61,566 nt of DNA. It comes from Lachnospiraceae bacterium. Lineage in GTDB: Bacteria > Bacillota > Clostridia > Lachnospirales > Lachnospiraceae. Below are positions 46,926 to 54,521 of the stretch, piece after piece. The translations under genes were made by a program, and so were the position numbers. Within the stretch, counting starts at the first letter, position 1, and each line of letters begins with the position of its first letter. The stretch covers positions 1 through 61,566 of the forward strand of contig JAFXAZ010000105.1 of the NCBI GenBank assembly GCA_017521985.1, written 5' to 3'. The notes below the pieces were generated by a model. The model had not been told where the DNA came from. It worked only from the letters and a program-made list of their open reading frames with translations, and made no database searches.

Positions 46926-47927
46926 TTAAACTAACTGAGCCTGAACTGCTGTAATTGCAACTACACCAACGATATCTTCCCAGCTGCAGCCACGACTTAA
47001 ATCGTTAACCGGCTTTGCAATACCCTGAAGAATAGGACCGTAAGCTTCTGCCTTTGCCAATCTCTGAACCAGTTTGTAACCGATATTGCCGGCATCTAAG
47101 TTCGGGAAAATAAGAACATTCGCCTTACCTGCCACTTCGCTGTCCGGAGCCTTAGAAGCCGCTACAGTGTCTACTAACGCTGCGTCTAACTGTAATTCGC
47201 CGTCAACCTTTAAGTTTGGATAAGTAGCCTTTGCAATATTGGTTGCTTCTACTACCTTATCAACTAAAGCGTGCTTTGCAGAACCCTTGGTAGAATGAGA
47301 AAGCATCGCTACTCTTGCTTCTGCTCCAACCAATGCCTGGAAGCTCTTTGCGGAGGAATCTGCAATTGCTGCTAATTCTTCAGCATTTGGATCCTGATTC
47401 AGACCGCTGTCAGCAAAAATAAAGGTGCCGTTTTCACCTGCATCGCAGTTTGGAACTGCCATAATAAAGAATGCAGATACTAACTTGGTACCAGGAGCAG
47501 TCTTTAAAATCTGTAAGGAAGGACGAAGTACATTTGCAGTAGAGTGACATGCACCTGCAACCATACCATCTGCATCGCCGGCCTTAACCATCATAACACC
47601 AAAGAATAAGTTATCGGAAAGAAGCATTTCTCTTGCCTTTTCCATGGTCATGCCTTTTGCTTTTCTTGTTTCATATAATAATTCAACATATGCATCTAAC
47701 TTTGGAGAAGTAGCAGGGTCTACAACGGTAGCACCGGACAAATCAATATTTAACCAATGTGCACTGTCTGCAACCTTTTCTTCACTGCCAACTAAAATTA
47801 CATCCGCAATACCTTCTTCCAAAACCTTTGCTGCTGCCAAAAGAGTTCTCTTATCTTCTGTCTCAGGTAAACAAATTGTTTTCTTGTTTTGTTTTGCTCT
47901 TTCCTTAATGGAATCAATAAAAGCCAT
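46926..47927 (-). CDS. pta: Phosphate acetyltransferase
   Basis: A 333-residue Pta converting acetyl-CoA to acetyl phosphate. 'RTLLAAAKVLEEGIADVILVG', 'ADGMVAGACHSTANVLRPSLQI', 'FPNLDAGNIGYKLVQRLA' and 'GPILQGIAKPVNDLSRG' are family motifs. First gene of pta-ackA; TATAAT promoter at 48013-48041. Confidence 0.97.
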   Translation of the reverse strand: MAFIDSIKERAKQNKKTICLPETEDKRTLLAAAKVLEEGIADVILVGSEEKVADSAHWLNIDLSGATVVDPATSPKLDAYVELLYETRKAKGMTMEKAREMLLSDNLFFGVMMVKAGDADGMVAGACHSTANVLRPSLQILKTAPGTKLVSAFFIMAVPNCDAGENGTFIFADSGLNQDPNAEELAAIADSSAKSFQALVGAEARVAMLSHSTKGSAKHALVDKVVEATNIAKATYPNLKVDGELQLDAALVDTVAASKAPDSEVAGKANVLIFPNLDAGNIGYKLVQRLAKAEAYGPILQGIAKPVNDLSRGCSWEDIVGVVAITAVQAQLV

Positions 47928-48012
47928 ACTTTACTCCTTCCAGGTCCGGTCCTGCCGGCCATTTATGTATAAATTTGCCCGGACAAACACCTTGTCCAAA
48001 CTTTATAAATAT

Positions 48013-48041
48013 ATTATACTAAATACAGTTTTTAATCACAA
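48013..48041 (-). promoter_or_regulatory. Sigma-A promoter of pta-ackA
   Basis: TTGTGA (complement of 48036-48041), 17-bp spacer, TATAAT (complement of 48013-48018), 86 bp before the pta ATG. The leader has a hairpin GGACAAGGTGTTTGTCC (complement of about 47982-47998). Confidence 0.75.
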
Positions 48042-48062
48042 GTGCTTATTTCCCTAAAATTG

Positions 48063-48086
48063 TACATTTTGGAATACATTTTGGAA
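48063..48086. repeat. 12-bp perfect tandem repeat
   Basis: TACATTTTGGAA is repeated directly (48063-48074, 48075-48086) in the pta/tmcAL divergent region, between the pta promoter and the Rex-type site. Confidence 0.8.
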
Positions 48087-48101
48087 GTTTTTTGCACTTT
48101 T

Positions 48102-48119
48102 TTGTGAACAATTTCACAA
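48102..48119. promoter_or_regulatory. Rex-type operator (NADH/NAD+ sensing)
   Basis: TTGTGAA-CAAT-TTCACAA, a perfect match to the Rex operator TTGTGAA-N4-TTCACAA known from Gram-positive bacteria; arms extend to 10 bp (TTTTTGTGAA/TTCACAAAAA). It lies just before the tmcAL ribosome site and about 60 bp upstream of the pta -35 box. Confidence 0.7.
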
Positions 48120-48131
48120 AAAGGAGTTGCC

Positions 48132-49478
48132 ATGCATATTACCGGAATTATTGCGGAGTACAATCCGCTTCATCTAGGACATCAATTTCATATAACCAAA
48201 ACCCGAGAACTTATGAAGGAGAATGCTTCAAATTCCTCTGACGCACCTCATTATATTGTCACTGTTCTCAGCGGTGATTTTGTGCAGCGTGGTCTGCCTG
48301 CTGTTTTGGACAAACATACCCGTGCCCGCATGGCTTTAGAAGCCGGCAGTGACCTGGTGCTTGAACTCCCTGTACCATATGCTCTTTCCAGCGGGGAAGG
48401 CTTTGCCTTTGGCGGCGTGTCTCTGTTGCATCAGCTCGGTTGTGTGGATACACTCAGCTTTGGTTCGGAAGCCGGGGAACTAAATAAAATTTCTGCGGTT
48501 GCACGGATATTGAATACTATTGATGGTACACCTTATGATAGCCCTGCAAGCCCACAAAATGCCACTTATCACACAGCCTATCAATCCGCCTTAAAACAAG
48601 GCCTTACCCACCCTGCTGCCCGCTTACAGGCACTGAGCAAGGTCTATCCTGAGCTTGATTTAAGCGTTTTGGACGGACACTCCAACAATATGTTAGCTTT
48701 GGAGTATTGCAAGGCAATATACCATCTAAACAGCGATATACGGCCAGTTACAGTTAAACGTCAAGGGCAGGATTATTTAGAAAATACCTTTTTGACCTTT
48801 ACCGAAAAAGACTGCATGAACGAAAATCAACTCCGTTTTGCCTCTGCTACTGCTATTCGTGAAGCATTAAAGGAAACCGACCAATTTAATACCATGAATT
48901 TATCTAGTGATATATTATCCGCCAATGTTTCTCCTTTTGTCAGAGAGATTCTTTTAAATGGTCATGCCGGGAACCGACTGATTTATCCGGACGATCTTAG
49001 TTTCATATTACATTATAAACTTTTAAACCTCACGAAAGCGGAACTGACCGAGTATTGGGAAATCACCCCGGATTTTGCCAATAAAATCTTTAAAAACTTA
49101 GGGCAATTTGAAAGCTTCACCCAATTTTCCAATTTGCTCTGGACGAAAGACACGACCTATGCCAGAGTATGCCGCAATTTAATGAATATTATACTCGACA
49201 TCAAAGAAAACACATGGAATGTGCATCAACCGGTGCCATATGCCAGAGTGCTGGGATTCCGTAAAGACTCCGCACCACTTTTGTCTGAAATCAAAAAGAA
49301 AGCATCCATACCAATTATCAGTAAATTAGCAGATGCTGAAAAACTGCTTACGCCTGATGCACACCGCTTGCTGGAACTGGATATGAAAGCAGCCCATGTT
49401 TATGACAGTGTAGTGCTGCAAAAATCCGGGCAGAAAGCACCACACGAAATGCAGAAACAGATTGAGATGGTTTCATAG
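48132..49478 (+). CDS. tmcAL: tRNA(Met) cytidine acetate ligase TmcAL/YlbM
   Basis: A 448-residue enzyme that acetylates the wobble cytidine of elongator tRNA-Met using acetate and ATP. HIGH-like nucleotidyltransferase motif in GIIAEYNPLHLGHQFHI, 'VLSGDFVQRGLPAVLDKHTRARMALE', 'SFGSEAGE'. It uses acetate, the product of the divergent pta-ackA operon. Start has AAAAAGGAG site. Confidence 0.95.
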   Translation: MHITGIIAEYNPLHLGHQFHITKTRELMKENASNSSDAPHYIVTVLSGDFVQRGLPAVLDKHTRARMALEAGSDLVLELPVPYALSSGEGFAFGGVSLLHQLGCVDTLSFGSEAGELNKISAVARILNTIDGTPYDSPASPQNATYHTAYQSALKQGLTHPAARLQALSKVYPELDLSVLDGHSNNMLALEYCKAIYHLNSDIRPVTVKRQGQDYLENTFLTFTEKDCMNENQLRFASATAIREALKETDQFNTMNLSSDILSANVSPFVREILLNGHAGNRLIYPDDLSFILHYKLLNLTKAELTEYWEITPDFANKIFKNLGQFESFTQFSNLLWTKDTTYARVCRNLMNIILDIKENTWNVHQPVPYARVLGFRKDSAPLLSEIKKKASIPIISKLADAEKLLTPDAHRLLELDMKAAHVYDSVVLQKSGQKAPHEMQKQIEMVS

Positions 49479-49505
49479 ATTATTATTTTAACATCAACAT
49501 GCGCA

Positions 49506-49543
49506 AAAGGTTCTTGGCTTACTTCTCCAAGAACCTTTTTATA
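49506..49543 (+). terminator. Terminator after tmcAL
   Basis: AAAGGTTCTTGG (49506-49517) and CCAAGAACCTTT (49527-49538) with a 9-nt loop and TTTTTATAT. Confidence 0.9.
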
Positions 49544-49572
49544 TTGCTCATACGTTTCTCCCCGTAACTTCT

Positions 49573-50382
49573 TTATATGTATTTTAGATTTCCGGTCTTC
49601 ATTTCTTCAATTTTACCGGTGAACATTTCATCAAATACCTGCTCACATGGCACTTTGCACATCTTTTTTTCCTTCGACGCATCCTGTACCTTAATTGTTG
49701 TCTGATTTTTCCCCAAGCAACTACTCATATATGATTTGATATATGGTTCTGCATCTTCCTTGGTAAAACCAACTTCTTTTCGGAGCCTTACAAATGACGA
49801 TAATACACTGATACATCTGGCTCCGCCAATATTGACAACACCGCTCCTGGCGTTCTTATCATCTGAGCAAAAAACATATATCTGTTCTCCAAGCTTCATA
49901 TTCAAAGCCTGCAGCAATACATACGACTTTAATTCACCAAGATTTTGTCCCTCTCCAATTCCATTGCAATCAGACTCTAATTGTTTTAAAAATTCTTCCC
50001 TGCTGATGCACAGATAATCCAGCTTTGATATTCCAACAAATTTCTCTTCAAAATATCCTTCACTATATGCATCACAAGCGTTCTGAAGCATTTTGGCATA
50101 AGAAGCAACTGCCAATTCTCCATAGATTTTGAAAAGCTCATCCATAATCATTTCATCATCATAAAGACTGACAGATTTATTTGCAACCTTCGCCTCAAAC
50201 CACCTAGAGACTCCTACAATATTATGGCGTGCCAGTTCAATACTAATCTGCTTATGACAATAAAATATATAATTCGGCATTGACATGACCTTATCAATTA
50301 ACTTGTTCTGTTCATCCTTTCGGATTAAATGCATCTTGGAGATAAAGTCAGTATCCAGTAAGGCATGTTTTTCATTTGCCAT
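49573..50382 (-). CDS. PIN-like nuclease, probable toxin
   Basis: A 269-residue protein. The N-terminal HALLDTDFISKMH is a typical PIN beta-1 with Asp; 'KQISIELARHNIVG', 'GQNLGELKSYVLLQALNM' and 'VFCSDDKNARSGVVN' supply the later acidic residues in PIN order. It is the last gene in the operon xre-immA-pin, after a GGAGGGG ribosome site 9 bp past the protease stop. HTH + ImmA/IrrE-like protease + PIN-like gene sets are described as toxin-antitoxin-like modules. The C-terminal 70 residues are basic and unmatched. Confidence 0.65.
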   Translation of the reverse strand: MANEKHALLDTDFISKMHLIRKDEQNKLIDKVMSMPNYIFYCHKQISIELARHNIVGVSRWFEAKVANKSVSLYDDEMIMDELFKIYGELAVASYAKMLQNACDAYSEGYFEEKFVGISKLDYLCISREEFLKQLESDCNGIGEGQNLGELKSYVLLQALNMKLGEQIYVFCSDDKNARSGVVNIGGARCISVLSSFVRLRKEVGFTKEDAEPYIKSYMSSCLGKNQTTIKVQDASKEKKMCKVPCEQVFDEMFTGKIEEMKTGNLKYI

Positions 50383-50391
50383 ATCCCCTCC

Positions 50392-51213
50392 TTAACATTC
50401 GTCACGAAATTCCTTTCTGATTTTTTCCAAGAACGCTTTATCTGACTCTTCTCTGCTTTCTCTAAGCAGTTCATATTCACTATTAAAAGCCAGATTATCA
50501 AGTAAACTACCATAGCGCAATAGGCGTCTTGTAGCCTGCTGCCATTGCTCAGCTTTTCCGGTCAACTCTATTCTCACAGAAATACTCTCCATATCAACCT
50601 GTAAAAGGTTCTGTGCTTTTTCTTCTTTAATCGCTCCGCTTTCAACCAATCGCAAAACAACCGCTTTATATGGAAGCGCAAATAAATCCATCAGAATAAG
50701 CACATCATCAACATTCATATTTTCTTTAGAGATGCCAAACAACTTAAACTGTTCTGCCAAACTTGCATCTGGCATCAACAGCAAACCTGCAAAAGCATTT
50801 GCTTCCAAATCCTCCTGTGACGCGGCCGCCTCATCAAAGGTTTTGAAATCTAATAAAGAGCCATTTGTAATTGTGCTGGTATTGATATCTTCTGCGTAAC
50901 AATGAATATGATAAAGTTCATGTGCCGTCGCAAAAATCTGCTTGCACATCGGAAGTTCCGAATTTACACACAGGAAAATAGTTCCCTTTTTTACGAATGT
51001 GAAGGCCCAAAGCTCATCATCCTTAAACGGATACCTAAGAACCTCTAATGACAATTCTCTCTTTCTCGCATAATTTGAAACAATACCAAATATTGTATCT
51101 CTAATAATTGTATTTCCACAATAGTTGACTGCAAAGGCCTTGGACTGTTCATTTATTTTCTCGAACTGCTTATTTTGTTTTTTGTATAAGCTTTCAGCAA
51201 AAATATCACCCAT
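50392..51213 (-). CDS. ImmA/IrrE-family metallopeptidase
   Basis: A 273-residue protein with the zinc-protease motif HELYHIHCYAED (HExxH) at about 94-105 and 'DLEANAFAGLLLMP', both hallmarks of the ImmA/IrrE (COG2856) family, which cleave HTH repressors. Its ATG lies inside the xre stop region (8-bp overlap, ATGGGTGA), so they are translationally coupled. Confidence 0.9.
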   Translation of the reverse strand: MGDIFAESLYKKQNKQFEKINEQSKAFAVNYCGNTIIRDTIFGIVSNYARKRELSLEVLRYPFKDDELWAFTFVKKGTIFLCVNSELPMCKQIFATAHELYHIHCYAEDINTSTITNGSLLDFKTFDEAAASQEDLEANAFAGLLLMPDASLAEQFKLFGISKENMNVDDVLILMDLFALPYKAVVLRLVESGAIKEEKAQNLLQVDMESISVRIELTGKAEQWQQATRRLLRYGSLLDNLAFNSEYELLRESREESDKAFLEKIRKEFRDEC

Positions 51214-51580
51214 TCCACGCCTCCATCATCGCCATACCATTTTCTCTCACTCTGCGATGAAACAGAATCATATCAGAAAGGGTATCTGCTATCTTCAAAG
51301 CATTTTTAGCCTGTTCAGATTCCACCTTCCCCATAAATGCATGCACGATATCTGTATCCACTATATTACCCTGAATTTTTGTCAGTTCTTCCATTTTAAC
51401 CCCAAGATAATCTGCTATCTGCTTCAATTCTATCGCGTTAATCATTCTCGCACCATTGAGCATCTTACTAACAGTCTGCTTGTTTGTCTGTAGTGCCTCT
51501 GCAAGATGTATCTGCTTTTTATTTTGCTGTTTAAGAATTGTAAGAATATTGCTTGCTATCAGTTCATTCATATCATTCAT
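51206..51580 (-). CDS. XRE-family HTH antitoxin/repressor
   Basis: A 124-residue HTH protein. Start MNDMNELIASNILTILK at 51580 with AGGGGG site; a longer frame would overlap its own -10 box. HTH: 'KQIHLAEALQTNKQTVSKMLNGAR', then a C-terminal helix part 'DIVHAFMGKVESEQAKNALKIA'. It heads the operon and probably represses it; cleavage by the ImmA-like protease would release expression, by analogy to ImmA/ImmR. Confidence 0.88.
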   Translation of the reverse strand: MNDMNELIASNILTILKQQNKKQIHLAEALQTNKQTVSKMLNGARMINAIELKQIADYLGVKMEELTKIQGNIVDTDIVHAFMGKVESEQAKNALKIADTLSDMILFHRRVRENGMAMMEAWNG

Positions 51581-51628
51581 TCCATATTTCCCCCTGTCCA
51601 CTGGTAAATCACCCATCGCTTCAACTAT

Positions 51629-51657
51629 ATTATATGACACCTCTTTCTTTTAGTCAA
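51629..51657 (-). promoter_or_regulatory. Sigma-A promoter of xre-immA-pin
   Basis: TTGACT (complement of 51652-51657), 17-bp spacer, TATAAT (complement of 51629-51634), 49 bp before the xre ATG. Confidence 0.85.
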
Positions 51658-51712
51658 CATTATCTTTACTTTCTTTTGTATTGCAGTTATTATAGTTTTG
51701 TTTTTGGTTACT

Positions 51713-52216
51713 TTATGACAATTTACGTATTCCAATCAACACTGCTCCGAAATATTTTCTTTTCTTTAAAAACCCCACAACACTCTCTCCATACACATCC
51801 GGTCCGGTGGAATTGCTGTATGTATTATATCCGACAAACTTGCTATCCTGATACTGAACGGTGGTAAAATGTGCTCCAAATCTCCACTTGTTTCTCCAAT
51901 AATAAAACAAAATGCAGGCGTCGCTGTTTTTACCCAGTTCGTCAAATTTCTTTTTGCGGACTTCCATTTTTACGCCAAAGCCACGTTTTCTAAAATATAG
52001 CGCCGGTCCCGGAATTATGGTACCGAAATTACCGTGTATGAATGGCAGCTGCCATGTAAAATATCGAATCAGGCGCTCCGGATACACCTGATATCCCATA
52101 AGAACCAATGCATTATGTACCGCAATCCAGCCACAGCCTGTAGCCGCACTGGAACGAAAACCATAACGCCATTTGGATTTTGGTATTTTTTTCTGATTGT
52201 AGATTAACTGGTTCAT
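51713..52216 (-). CDS. C39/papain-like cysteine peptidase-like protein
   Basis: A 167-residue protein. 'SSAATGCGWIAVHNALVLMG' carries a candidate nucleophile Cys in a Gly-Cys-Gly context; 'GAHFTTVQY' gives the His and 'VGYNTYSN' the third polar residue, in the order of a papain-like C39/YvpB-type peptidase. No signal peptide. It starts at 52216, where its ATG shares one base with the stop of the MazE-like gene (TGATG). The function is unknown; the position suggests a toxin partner. Confidence 0.6.
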   Translation of the reverse strand: MNQLIYNQKKIPKSKWRYGFRSSAATGCGWIAVHNALVLMGYQVYPERLIRYFTWQLPFIHGNFGTIIPGPALYFRKRGFGVKMEVRKKKFDELGKNSDACILFYYWRNKWRFGAHFTTVQYQDSKFVGYNTYSNSTGPDVYGESVVGFLKKRKYFGAVLIGIRKLS

Positions 52217-52458
52217 CACCAAACCTCTCTTCCAATAGGTTCTCCCCAATTATATTCTCCGTCAAGACCCAACTCACCGCCAAATTCGGCAGCTCGTTCC
52301 TCCAACGTTTTATGTTGAAATACTTTTTCCAACTTAATCACACCATCAGAAGCAGTAATATTTAAAAATTCATTTAAAACAATTCCTGCATCTTGTAAAA
52401 TTTCTTTTGGAATTCGTATTCCTTGACTATTTCCCCAAACCTTTACCTGAGCCTGCAT
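52216..52458 (-). CDS. MazE-like AbrB-fold antitoxin
   Basis: An 80-residue protein. The swapped-hairpin DNA-binding domain reads VKVWGNSQGIRIPKEILQDAG and the C-terminal acidic tail ends EYNWGEPIGREVW, very typical of MazE/ChpAI-type antitoxins. MazE is normally followed by the MazF RNase; here a cysteine-peptidase-like gene takes that place. AGGAGGCG ribosome site; a weak TATAC -10 lies in the 67-bp gap upstream. Confidence 0.9.
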   Translation of the reverse strand: MQAQVKVWGNSQGIRIPKEILQDAGIVLNEFLNITASDGVIKLEKVFQHKTLEERAAEFGGELGLDGEYNWGEPIGREVW

Positions 52459-52525
52459 TTTATTCGCCTCCTACTTAGTGTATACTATTTAAATAATAAT
52501 AACAATAGCTCACAGTACACATTTA

Positions 52526-53965
52526 CTAAAATCCAAAAACTCTTTCCCTTAATACTTTATTGGCAACCAATGCCATATACCTACGAAAAGTTACTCTTGC
52601 TATATTATTTCGTTTGTCCGAAGACGTAATACTCCATGAACACATCAAACGGCGTTTTGGCTGTTCGCCCCAATAATGAAGCCCTTCTTTCTCATGTTCC
52701 GGCCCATCCGGCACGAATATAACATCCCCCGCCTTCTTTAGTTCAGGATCACGAAGCATCTCTTCATATAATTTCCACAACGCAAGAAATCGTTTGTCTT
52801 TTAAATTCTCCATCGTTTCCTCAAAAAAATCTGAAAATGTATATATACGATAATACTCTTCGTCAGCTTCCTGCATCAGCTCAAGTATATACTCTAACGG
52901 CTTTTCTACTAAAAAATCAGTATTTACTATAATATCAAACCTTTCTTTTAAAGAACTAAACCAATCCCATAATTCTTCTGACAGTACATGTTCACCATTT
53001 TCTTCCCAGTACGGAATCATATCATCCGGCAATTGTTTAAAAAATTTCTCAGTAGAAACAGGTAAAACATAATAGTCATCGTTCCCGTATATAGCCGAAA
53101 ATCTTCTTTTAGCAGTCCCTTTCATTTGCTCCCACAAATCCCAAAACTCCTTATCATACATCTCAGAGATTGCCTTTATAACAAAAGCAGGCGCATCAGA
53201 ATTAAATAAACACGTCATTATTTCCTTATATTTTGTATCAGCCGAACTCATCAAATCATTATAATTATCTTGCGCATAAAACAAATAAATAGTATCCATC
53301 AAATCTTTCAACTGAGTATCTCTATCATATGAACTATCCTTTTCATACTGTTTTAATGCTTCTACTGCTCTCTTCATATAATCAAGTGCAAATTTCTCTA
53401 TTTTACCTTTCTCGCGTCCCTCAAAATATTCAATTGCTTCTCTAGTTCCCTCCTTTACCGCATAGACTTCACACGTTCCGATAAAACCACAACGTTCCAT
53501 TCCAAAATCAAGCCAATCAACATATTCTTCACATTCATCTTCCAAATAATGATACTCTTCAAATAACCTCCACGGATCATAATTTTTTATATGATACTTT
53601 TCATTAAATAAATAATTTATCCAACCAACATATCCCCAAGATGTAACCGGCTCTCCATCCACTAACGCTACTGAAACATTATCTAAATATAGTTCCTCAA
53701 GTACATATGCTGCAACCACAGCTATATGAAAAGAGCTCCATCCAATTTTCCCACTCCAAACACCTTTACCAAATCCGGCATTTTCCCAACAATCATCTTC
53801 AAAATAATTATAATAGAAATCCATTCCCTTTTGACGCATTTGAGCTTTACGCAGCATTGCAATCCTTTTTCCATGCAAATAAACATATTCCACCTCCATC
53901 ATTCCACCAGCCTGAAATAACTTTTCTATTCTCTCAGCAAATTCTTTCTTTTTACAATCCGGCAC
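52526..53965 (-). CDS. Unrecognised acidic 479-residue protein
   Basis: I do not recognise this protein. It starts with GTG at 53965 (MPDCKKKEFAERIEKLF) after an AGAGGGG site. It is rich in Asp, Glu, Trp and Tyr, helical, with no signal or membrane span; examples are 'GFGKGVWSGKIGWSSFHIAVV', 'VTSWGYVGWINYLFNEKYH' and 'LFEEYHYLEDECEEYVDWLDF'. The GC content is clearly lower than that of neighbouring core genes. A stronger ribosome site and ATG at 54007 are in the same frame but are followed by TGA after five codons. The promoter with an 18-bp palindrome at the -10 box suggests tight repression by the XRE protein next to it. A toxin or phage-defence effector role is possible but unsupported. 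Confidence 0.6.
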   Translation of the reverse strand: MPDCKKKEFAERIEKLFQAGGMMEVEYVYLHGKRIAMLRKAQMRQKGMDFYYNYFEDDCWENAGFGKGVWSGKIGWSSFHIAVVAAYVLEELYLDNVSVALVDGEPVTSWGYVGWINYLFNEKYHIKNYDPWRLFEEYHYLEDECEEYVDWLDFGMERCGFIGTCEVYAVKEGTREAIEYFEGREKGKIEKFALDYMKRAVEALKQYEKDSSYDRDTQLKDLMDTIYLFYAQDNYNDLMSSADTKYKEIMTCLFNSDAPAFVIKAISEMYDKEFWDLWEQMKGTAKRRFSAIYGNDDYYVLPVSTEKFFKQLPDDMIPYWEENGEHVLSEELWDWFSSLKERFDIIVNTDFLVEKPLEYILELMQEADEEYYRIYTFSDFFEETMENLKDKRFLALWKLYEEMLRDPELKKAGDVIFVPDGPEHEKEGLHYWGEQPKRRLMCSWSITSSDKRNNIARVTFRRYMALVANKVLRERVFGF

Positions 53966-53989
53966 TTTAGCCCCTCTACCTATAAGCTG

Positions 53990-54007
53990 TCATGCAAATG
54001 TACCCAT
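53990..54007 (-). other. Five-codon frame with strong ribosome site, in frame with the 479-aa gene
   Basis: ATG-GGT-ACA-TTT-GCA-TGA after GAGGAGG, then eight more codons in the same frame reach the GTG start. It is either a nonsense mutation of the original start region or a minicistron that couples translation. Confidence 0.6.
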
Positions 54008-54022
54008 AAAAAACCTCCTCAA

Positions 54023-54040
54023 ATATCGTATATACGATAT
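54023..54040. promoter_or_regulatory. 18-bp perfect palindromic operator
   Basis: ATATCGTATATACGATAT, overlapping the -10 box (54039-54044) of the promoter for the 479-residue protein. Likely the binding site of the adjacent XRE protein. Confidence 0.75.
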
Positions 54041-54067
54041 TATATCGCAATAAAAGTGGTGTGTCAA
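54039..54067 (-). promoter_or_regulatory. Sigma-A promoter of 479-residue gene
   Basis: TTGACA (complement of 54062-54067), 17-bp spacer, TATAAT (complement of 54039-54044); both boxes are perfect. Confidence 0.88.
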
Positions 54068-54082
54068 TAGTTCACACACCAC
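54056..54082 (-). terminator. Terminator after XRE gene, overlapping a promoter
   Basis: GTGGTGTGT (54056-54064) pairs with ACACACCAC (54074-54082); on the minus strand TTTTATT follows. The -35 box of the next gene sits in its loop and arm. Confidence 0.8.
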
Positions 54083-54432
54083 TACTTCATATCGCTTAAA
54101 GCTTTCATGTAACCTTCTAATCGTTTTCGGGAATCAACATCAAGATTCTGATACGCTTCAATTAATTTGTATTCCCCGGACTGTTTGTCTATTACAATAC
54201 AATCTGTTTTTTTGTAATCTTTGTATTTTTTATTTTCTGTCCCTGCTAACAATTCGTAAGGCGAAATATCAAGCACTTCACATATAATCATAATTTTATC
54301 AGCAGAAGGATTTGTACCCTTTCTTCGCCAATCACTTATGGTACTTTGCGATATTCCTGTTCTGTTTGCAAATTCTATTTGCGAAATCTTTTTTTCTTCA
54401 AGATATTTATATATACGTTCACTTATCAGCAT
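54082..54432 (-). CDS. XRE-family HTH regulator
   Basis: A 116-residue protein with a standard lambda-repressor-type HTH at 5-58: 'RIYKYLEEKKISQIEFANRTGISQSTISDWRRKG' (read in parts) followed by 'DKIMIICEVLDISPYELL'. The C-terminal 45 residues are charged. Its ATG lies in the left arm of a 14-bp inverted repeat. It is probably self-repressing and controls the 479-residue gene. Confidence 0.9.
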   Translation of the reverse strand: MLISERIYKYLEEKKISQIEFANRTGISQSTISDWRRKGTNPSADKIMIICEVLDISPYELLAGTENKKYKDYKKTDCIVIDKQSGEYKLIEAYQNLDVDSRKRLEGYMKALSDMK

Positions 54433-54498
54433 ATTTTACCATTTTCCTGTACAGTTTTAAAAATATATTAATAGTTTATCACACAATGGTAAAATATG
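54430..54498. repeat. 14-bp inverted repeat over XRE control region
   Basis: CATATTTTACCATT (54430-54443) and AATGGTAAAATATG (54485-54498) are exact inverted copies 41 bp apart. One covers the start codon and ribosome-site area, the other a candidate -35 box (TTTACC), which would suit looping autorepression or a leader hairpin. Confidence 0.75.
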
Positions 54499-54521
54499 CT
54501 ATAGTTATATTTTTACAATTA

